Part shown: positions 58,446 to 64,000 of the stretch, piece after piece | Position numbering within the stretch: the first letter of the stretch is position 1 | Layout of the letters: every line of letters starts with the position of its first letter | DNA from: Anthostomella pinea | Lineage: Eukaryota > Ascomycota > Sordariomycetes > Xylariales > Xylariaceae | NCBI GenBank assembly: GCA_963556695.1 | Contig: CAUWAG010000008.1 | Coordinates: forward strand, 868,001-932,000 | Direction of reading: 5' to 3' | Length of the DNA stretch: 64,000 nt | Translations under genes and position numbers: made by a program | Notes under the pieces: model-generated | Seen by the model: the letters and a program-made list of their open reading frames with translations, nothing else | Told to the model about the DNA's origin: nothing | Databases searched by the model: none

Positions 58446-59487
58446 GGTTGCGGTTGGGTCGGGTCTCTTCTGGTGCTTGTTTGTGAGGCTTTGTTGGATG
58501 AGTATGGATTAGGGTCTGTCGAGGTTACGAGTTGTCTAAGGTGGTGTCAGAAGAGCTGTGACGATATATGTGTGTAGGTAGATTGGTGGGGTTATTGGGT
58601 GGGTGGTACCGTGGGGACGAGTGTATAGGTAGAGGTTGTTAGAGGGGTTCACGATGACGATGGACCCGGCAGAAGGGGTAAGATCTGATGGTTCATGGAT
58701 CAGTCGACAGATGTCAATTAACTCTAATAAAGAAGGCTTCTTTCTGCTTGTTGCCTCCCTTATGAACAGAACACATCGATGTATGCTGCCCCCTTTTCTG
58801 CAGCTCGACAACTGGCGAAGACGATCAATGATGCTATAGCCACATCAAGTACGACTCATCTCTTTCTCTCCTCCAATCCGGCAGTTTGTTTTCTGAGAAG
58901 AGGAGATACGAGCACCGATAGGAGCAGCTATACCCCTCGCCCCTTCGGCCCCGCCATAGGACGCCCACCGGCCGGCCCCACAGGAGCAACAGTTGCAGCA
59001 TAAACTGTCGGTCATTGGCAAACCACCAAGAGCCAAACGCCAAAAATACTCCGAATGCCGATTTCCCCCATTCCCGCTTTTCTGCCACCCGGCAGCTGCG
59101 CCCAGAGAAGCAGTGATAAGAATACTCAATTGAATCCGTACTGCCGACACCGCGAGAAATCGGACTGGCCTGGCTGGCCATCGCAAACCGTGCATGGAGA
59201 AGAAACACAAGGATTCAGTTCCGGTATCTTGTCGGTTCTCTGATTCTTTTGCCATCTGCGAAAATCCCATCTAGAAGGCTAGGTACCTCATTCTGTCTAC
59301 AACAACATATCCGGCCCTGTGGAACCACACATGGTGCGTCCAATATTATCTCTATTTTCGTGCTATCATCGGCGGGAATCGGTGCGACAGAGGACACGGT
59401 CGATCGACCAGATACGCCTGGGTCAAATTGGGTCATCGTCGTCATTATTAGGCATCAATCATGCTGTCGTCGTCGTCGTCGTCTCGT
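58446..59487. other. Intergenic, FGH promoter side
   Basis: 1.04 kb upstream of the hydrolase start. No gene recognised; a CGT/CGA-rich short tract sits at about 59466-59483 just beyond the secreted-protein stop. Confidence 0.5.
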
Positions 59488-60031
59488 TCAAGCGGCAGTC
59501 GAATTCAAGTGGCAGTCGAACGACATCAGGCTCTTGTCCCACGAGATCTTGGCGAGGTCGTACTTCGCAGGGTTGCTGAAGTAGAGAGTGCCGCCAAAGG
59601 TGCAGCCCGTGGGCGACTTGCAGATGTCGGCGCATGTGCCACTGTGGTTCCTCTCATATTAGCTTCCATGTTTCTCGTGGATTCCTATTCCTGTACGGCG
59701 GACTTACACTCGAGGCCAGCAGTAGAATTGATCACCGTCCGGAGCGAAAGTCAACGTGTTCTTGGAGAAGCCGTCGGGCACGTCGTGGCAGTCTTGCAGC
59801 GAATAGACCTCGTAGTGGCAGTCTCCCGTAGCGTTGGCACCCTTGCACATGAGGACCTGAAGTACGAAGACTTGAGTCAGTGAATTGTCCTGGCTATAGC
59901 TGGTACTTTGGAGTTGGTGATTCGTGACTTACACCACCGACTTCTCTCTTCGCCATGGGCGGTCTGGGGTAGGCGGAGACACAGGCCGCAGCTGCGATGA
60001 GCAAGCTGGTGATGGTTGCGAACAGCTGCAT
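59488..60031 (-). CDS. Small secreted cysteine-rich protein
   Basis: Exons 60031-59933, 59856-59708 and 59641-59488 give 133 residues with consistent phases (GT-AG introns of 76 and 66 nt). The signal peptide is residues 1-20 (MQLFATITSLLIAAAACVSA), with an A-x-A-like site before YPRPP. A Lys-Arg pair at 28-29 could be a Kex2 cleavage site, leaving a mature chain beginning EVGG. The mature part has eight cysteines, in LMCKG, GDCHY, QDCHD, FYCWP, GTCAD, DICKS, TGCTF and FDCHL, enough for four disulfides. The sequence resembles a family of uncharacterised secreted fungal proteins (LMC-x-GANATG, SPTGCTFG). Function is unknown; secreted Cys-rich proteins of this size include candidate effectors and antimicrobial proteins, but nothing here proves either. 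Confidence 0.85.
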
Positions 60032-62192
60032 GGTCACGGTGGATGGTTGGTAAGGTAGCGATGTTATGCCGCAATACTTATTCACGAGCCTGCGGCCGAA
60101 TAAGGAGTATGAGTAAGAGAGTGGAAAGAATGTGCGTGTGTTGCTGTTGTTGTTGTTGTTGTTGTTGGCTGCCTGGGGAGGAGGAGGAAGAGGAGAGGAG
60201 GAGTCAAGCAGGTGAAGGGCATCTAAGGTAAGGTAAGGTAAGGTAAGGTCTGAGTCGCGACTGCTGAATCCTGATATCACAGAAAGGGAGTTGCCAGTTC
60301 AGGTCCAGGAACTCGGAATTATATAGTGATCGGCGGATCTCGCTTTCAACTTTGGACCCTTCAGGATGGGCTTGCAGACTTGTAGGATTCCTCAATGTGA
60401 TGAGCTGACCGCTTATTTCCCATCCACGTTCCTACATGCACAATGGGCGGCCTGATTCACTGTTTCCCTTCGTGCGTTTTGGCTACATGTAGCCATTCCT
60501 GTATTCCATTTGCTGTTGGTCAATGCCACAATGGCGGTGGTTCAATGTTGCGTGACTTGTTGGTTTGCGCAGTTGCACAAACTACACCCAGCCCCAGCTT
60601 ATTTGAGGTTTATCGCATCTGCCTGCATCTGATGATCGCCGCTTGGCAATGTCTCTTTGGGCCAAGAAGTTTGTTTTGTTTCCCGCGCTTTCCGGGGTTC
60701 AAGATTGCCAATCCTAGCAGGTCCCTGACTCAAGCTCCTTGAGACTCCATGTCATAGAGCAATCCGCCAGACGCGGCGATGCAAACGAAAGCAACTCGTA
60801 CGATGAAAGAGTAGATGTCTGAGTGACGGGCAGGGCGGGAATACCTAACTTCGCGGGACCTGGCATGGGTAGCTGCTATATCTCGGTGAGAGGTACTAAT
60901 AATATACCGGAATAGAAACATGCATGGGTGAGATCTCGTGTTCACGCATGCAGTACCAGCCTCCTCCAGTCCAGTGCGGTCTGGTTGGCCAGACTGGCTC
61001 GAGATGCACCTGTACGTCATCTTCCTTCCTCCCTCTCCCCCAATAGAGAACAGGATAGCTGCACTGCAAGCAGAGCAAGTCTGAGCAATTGGATGGTGCA
61101 ACAAATCGGACCTCGACACCACCCTCCTAGGAGTCAGGACTTTGATATAGAAGAGTACGGCACGCAGCAGTGTCACATCGAGCACGGACGGCAGAAGCAA
61201 ATACGAGTTGATCGACCACATCTGGCAGCCTGGGCTCGGGATTTCTGACTTGGCGCACATCATGTCACCGCCTATCACCTCGCAGCCAAGCAGCCTGACT
61301 TTGCATCCTGTCTTCAAATCCGACTGCATGCCGGCGCGGCTGCGTCCTTTGAGATCCGAATTAGGTAACCCTGCGAACACGCGAGAACACATGCATCGAG
61401 GCAAATTCATCCACAATGTATTGCTATTGATCATTGACTCGATCGGCTTTCTTATCACGAGTAGTATAGCCCGCGTCATCACAGTAGCAGAGGCTCCAGT
61501 GTGGAGAACAGGAAAGAATCACAGGCGAGGAACGGATTTTGGCAGACAGCTTTTTCAGTTATCTTATGCAGCTGTCACTCCCCGGGCTGGGGCCAGGAGG
61601 CGACCTAGCAACCATGACTAGGTAGGTAGCTGCGGCTTACAGCTGCGTGGGGTGTATGCCAGTCCCTGTACGTGCTTCCACCTCGTTCGTGAAGCAGAAG
61701 GACCATCTAAATCGATAGTGGCGAGAGCTCGAGGAACCAACCGCGTCTGTAGTCGAGAACCCTGGGCGGCTCAGCGAGAACCAACAAACCCGGAGGCTGT
61801 TTGCTGTTTCACCCTCCTGCAAACACACTCGAGCGGCTCGGCCAACTCGCCCGGGCCCGCGGGGCTATTGGCGTGTCCTCTGCTGTCGCGTAGTTGGGCC
61901 TGGTCCACTGAAGGTTGATATAACACAAACATCACCAACGGTGGCTGGCACTGCCATCAGTTCCCGTGGTTTGTGAAGAATGAACTTCCGACGAAGTCTG
62001 GTATATTCCCGAAACAACCAGTAACGCCTCGCTGATGCACTTTTCCCTACCATACCCCCAGCAGACGACTTGCCGACTTGGCCAGGCCTTTGTCCCAATG
62101 CAGTTCAGTAGCTACCGGGGAAGGCCATACTTATTCGCCTTCATCCGGGTTCTTGCGATCCTATAGATAGAACGCGCGAAGACATCCCATTA
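60032..62192. other. Intergenic, no gene recognised
   Basis: 2.16 kb between the start of the secreted-protein gene and the RPB6 stop. It holds the promoter of the former, with a TTG triplet array near 60143-60167 and a TAAGG pentamer array near 60224-60248. A 250-codon frame on the minus strand (60730-61482) has no domain and looks accidental. Confidence 0.5.
60224..60248. repeat. TAAGG pentamer tandem array (5 copies)
   Basis: Perfect run of TAAGG units about 195 bp upstream of the small secreted protein start. Simple microsatellite, possibly within the promoter. Confidence 0.9.
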
Positions 62193-62861
62193 CTACTGAA
62201 GCAGTTCTTCGCACGTCCAGTCCTCGTAGCTATGCCGGTTAGTGATCTTGCAGATAGGAAAGACATTGAACTCGAAAACATACTATCCATCGGGCATGTA
62301 GCGGCGAACAATAAGAGGGATCTTCTTCTCCTTCAACTCTTTGATAGCGATCTGGAGCGGATCGGATTCCCCCTCCAAGTCAACCAGGACAGGAGCATTC
62401 ATACTGTGACACCCCAAGTCAGCCCTCTTGTGCTTTGAATGCGCCTAGGTATTCGTGTGCTTGCCTGATTTGCAGTGCCCGAGTGCCCAAGATGCGCGCC
62501 CTCTCGTACTTGGTCATATAAGGTGTAGTAGTTCTTTCGTCGGTCGGGATCTTTTTGTCTTTGATCGACGTGCGATCGGCAACGCCCTTTCGCAGGTTCG
62601 CGTTGGCAGATGGGTCGCCTGAGATGACCACGTTCTCCTCCTCCTCTGCGCCGCGTCGGTTGTAGTCATCGTCATTGTCATCGGGCACCTCAGGGTCGAG
62701 TTCATCTTCGTCGAACCGGTCCTCTTCTTCGTCCTCGAGCATAGGCTCTTCTCTGTTTACATGGGGTCAGTCCGGTGAAAGGGCTCCCGCAGGATGCGCC
62801 TGGGTGGAAACACTCACGGGCCGCCGTGGGCGACATCGCCGTCATCTCCGTAGTCGGACAT
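62193..62861 (-). CDS. RPB6: RNA polymerase subunit Rpb6 (ABC23 / RPABC2)
   Basis: Shared small subunit of RNA polymerases I, II and III. Exons 62861-62818, 62752-62465, 62403-62284 and 62229-62193 give 162 residues, with all phases closing correctly. Acidic N-terminus ([34 protein letters not shown]), then the conserved core [60 protein letters not shown] and the end [13 protein letters not shown]. The second intron (62464-62404) has a GC-AG donor (AG then GCAAGC); without it the reading frame cannot be joined. The last 37-nt exon encodes the conserved [10 protein letters not shown] tail. Confidence 0.96.
62404..62464 (-). other. GC-AG intron in RPB6
   Basis: The donor reads CAAATCAG followed by GCAAGC, the acceptor GTGTCACAG before TATGAATG. 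Joining makes LQISMNAPV, exactly as in other Rpb6 proteins. No GT donor in the vicinity gives this sequence. Confidence 0.85.
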
Positions 62862-63306
62862 GGTGGGCAAGAGCAATCACTTCCGAGACTCGAAGCGCGA
62901 GTTGGTATTGTGTGATGGAGGGTCGTTGCAGCTGTGCCGTTCATGCAAACCAAACCGTAACTGGAGGATGGCGCGTGGATGCGATGCAAAAAATTCAAGA
63001 TGGAAGCGGGAGAGGCTGAAAGAACTTCGAGGTCACGGATCAGGCTGTGGCTTCGGGGGTAGATGTGGCTGGTGAGCATCCCCACTTGACCTGCCTTGCC
63101 TGCGGGCCCTGCCCGCGCCGGCATTGATTGTTCTATGTACCTAGATACCGTAGCCGCTAGCTCGTGTCGAATCCACTGTACAGAAAATTACCCCACTAAA
63201 ACTTTTCGAGACCGCCGCCTTTCGTCTACAAATGCAAATGTCGGATTCCTTCACTGCCTTCAATTATCGAAAGCCAGGATGTAGCAGGAGCTTGACATTG
63301 TTCGCC
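62862..63306. promoter_or_regulatory. Divergent promoter region RPB6 / TFIIIA-like
   Basis: 445 bp between outward-facing start codons of a shared RNA polymerase subunit and a probable Pol III factor. No specific motif assigned. Confidence 0.6.
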
Positions 63307-64000
63307 ATGAAGAGAAAGGCTACAGAGGAGCACGAGGCTTCAGCCCTGCCAAAAAGAGGCCGAATTAGCGACCCAGCACCGACCAGTTTCGTGGGTAAGT
63401 ACTTCAACTCCAACAGCTCATAAGCCTGTTCGGCAATTAACCTCGTCATCTTCAGAGGACGTTGACTACGAACCTGAGCTCGACGATGGCCAATCTGACG
63501 ATGGATCGCGGTATACCGGAACTACGTCTACATTGCCAGCAAGCACACCACTGACTCCGCTCTCTCCCGCCCAAAAATGGCCTTCCGACATTAAGACAAT
63601 CAGGTGCACACATCCCAATTGCAACAAGACATTCAACCGTCCAGCTCGACTTGCTGCCCATCTAAGATCGCATACCAACGAACGACCTTTCAAGTGCCCT
63701 CACCATGACTGTGACAAAGACTACATGGAGGAAAAACACCTAAGACAGCACATCAAGGGCTCCCATTCAGCTGAACGAGAGCACGTTTGTGCTCATACTG
63801 GCTGTGGGAAACAGTTCATGACCGCCACACGTCTCAGAAGACACCAAGCAGTTCACGAGGGCCAGGAACGTTTTCGCTGCCGAGATTTCCCTCCCTGTGA
63901 CCAGAGCTTCCGCAAGCACCAGACTCTACAGCGTCATATCCGATCCGAACACCTCCATGTCGCTGCCTTCCAGTGCAGCCACAAAGACAGTATTACCGGA
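63307..64000 (+). CDS. C2H2 zinc-finger protein, transcription factor IIIA-like (3' end outside window)
   Basis: Exon 1 63307-63394, intron 63395-63455, then open to the window edge. Starts MKRKATEEHEASALPKRGRI, a basic N-terminus, followed by an acidic stretch (EDVDYEPELDDGQSDD). C2H2 fingers follow in tandem: CTHPNCNKTFNRPARLAAHL...H, CPHHDCDKDYMEEKHLRQHI...H, CAHTGCGKQFMTATRLRRHQ...H, CRDFPPCDQSFRKHQTLQRH...H, and a fifth beginning CSHKD. The C-x4-C spacing and repeated long fingers are typical of TFIIIA, which binds 5S rRNA genes and 5S RNA. With only about half of the protein visible, another multi-finger factor is possible. A Met at 63232 upstream is in another reading context and less likely. 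Confidence 0.82.

Noticed and set aside
60730..61482. 250-codon open frame on the minus strand
   Set aside because: No recognisable domain or signal, and it is in a region with several competing frames; judged accidental.

Overview
This window is nuclear DNA from a filamentous ascomycete (Pezizomycotina). The evidence is short GT-AG introns of about 50-140 nt inside nearly every gene, a large multimodular NRPS, a Zn2Cys6 regulator, fungal housekeeping families (PFS2, AFI1-type, RPB6, TFIIIA), and an AT-rich transposon island with the C-to-T/G-to-A decay typical of repeat-induced point mutation (RIP). The species cannot be named from sequence alone.

Layout. (1) 1-11095, + strand: the 3' part of an NRPS gene, entering inside an adenylation domain and reading A-T-C-A-T-E-C-T-C-T(degenerate). 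A one-base frame change sits in a G9 run. (2) 11096-17090: a small single-pass membrane protein with a His tract and a Zn2Cys6/fungal-specific transcription factor, both on the minus strand. With the NRPS these may form a secondary-metabolite locus, but no tailoring enzyme or product transporter is seen inside the window. (3) About 17.7-30.7 kb: a gene-free AT-rich island of nested, decayed mobile elements. It holds a pogo/Fot1-like DNA transposon with 52-bp perfect terminal inverted repeats, a related 423-bp MITE with a TA duplication, several short TG...CA elements with exact 5-bp target duplications, a 423-bp solo LTR, and one Copia retrotransposon split into two oppositely oriented halves. 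(4) 32.9-64 kb: ordinary gene-rich DNA. In order: nickel/cobalt transporter (+), PFS2 (-), DGAT1 (+), MFS transporter (-), TPR-DnaJ co-chaperone (-), EF-hand/myosin-light-chain-like protein (-), SDR oxidoreductase (+), AFI1/SPA-domain protein (+), S-formylglutathione hydrolase (-), small secreted Cys-rich protein (-), RPB6 (-), and a TFIIIA-like zinc-finger gene (+) running off the right edge.

The housekeeping genes are functionally unrelated: mRNA 3'-end formation, triacylglycerol synthesis, chaperoning, polarity/vesicle traffic, formaldehyde detoxification, and Pol I/II/III and 5S transcription. RPB6 and the TFIIIA gene are divergent across about 445 bp. The most notable items are the unusual NRPS C-terminus (a carrier domain with no adenylation domain, and a last carrier domain lacking its serine), the NRPS frame break, and the rearranged Copia element whose two internal breakpoints share the pentamer GCAAC while its reading frame continues across them.
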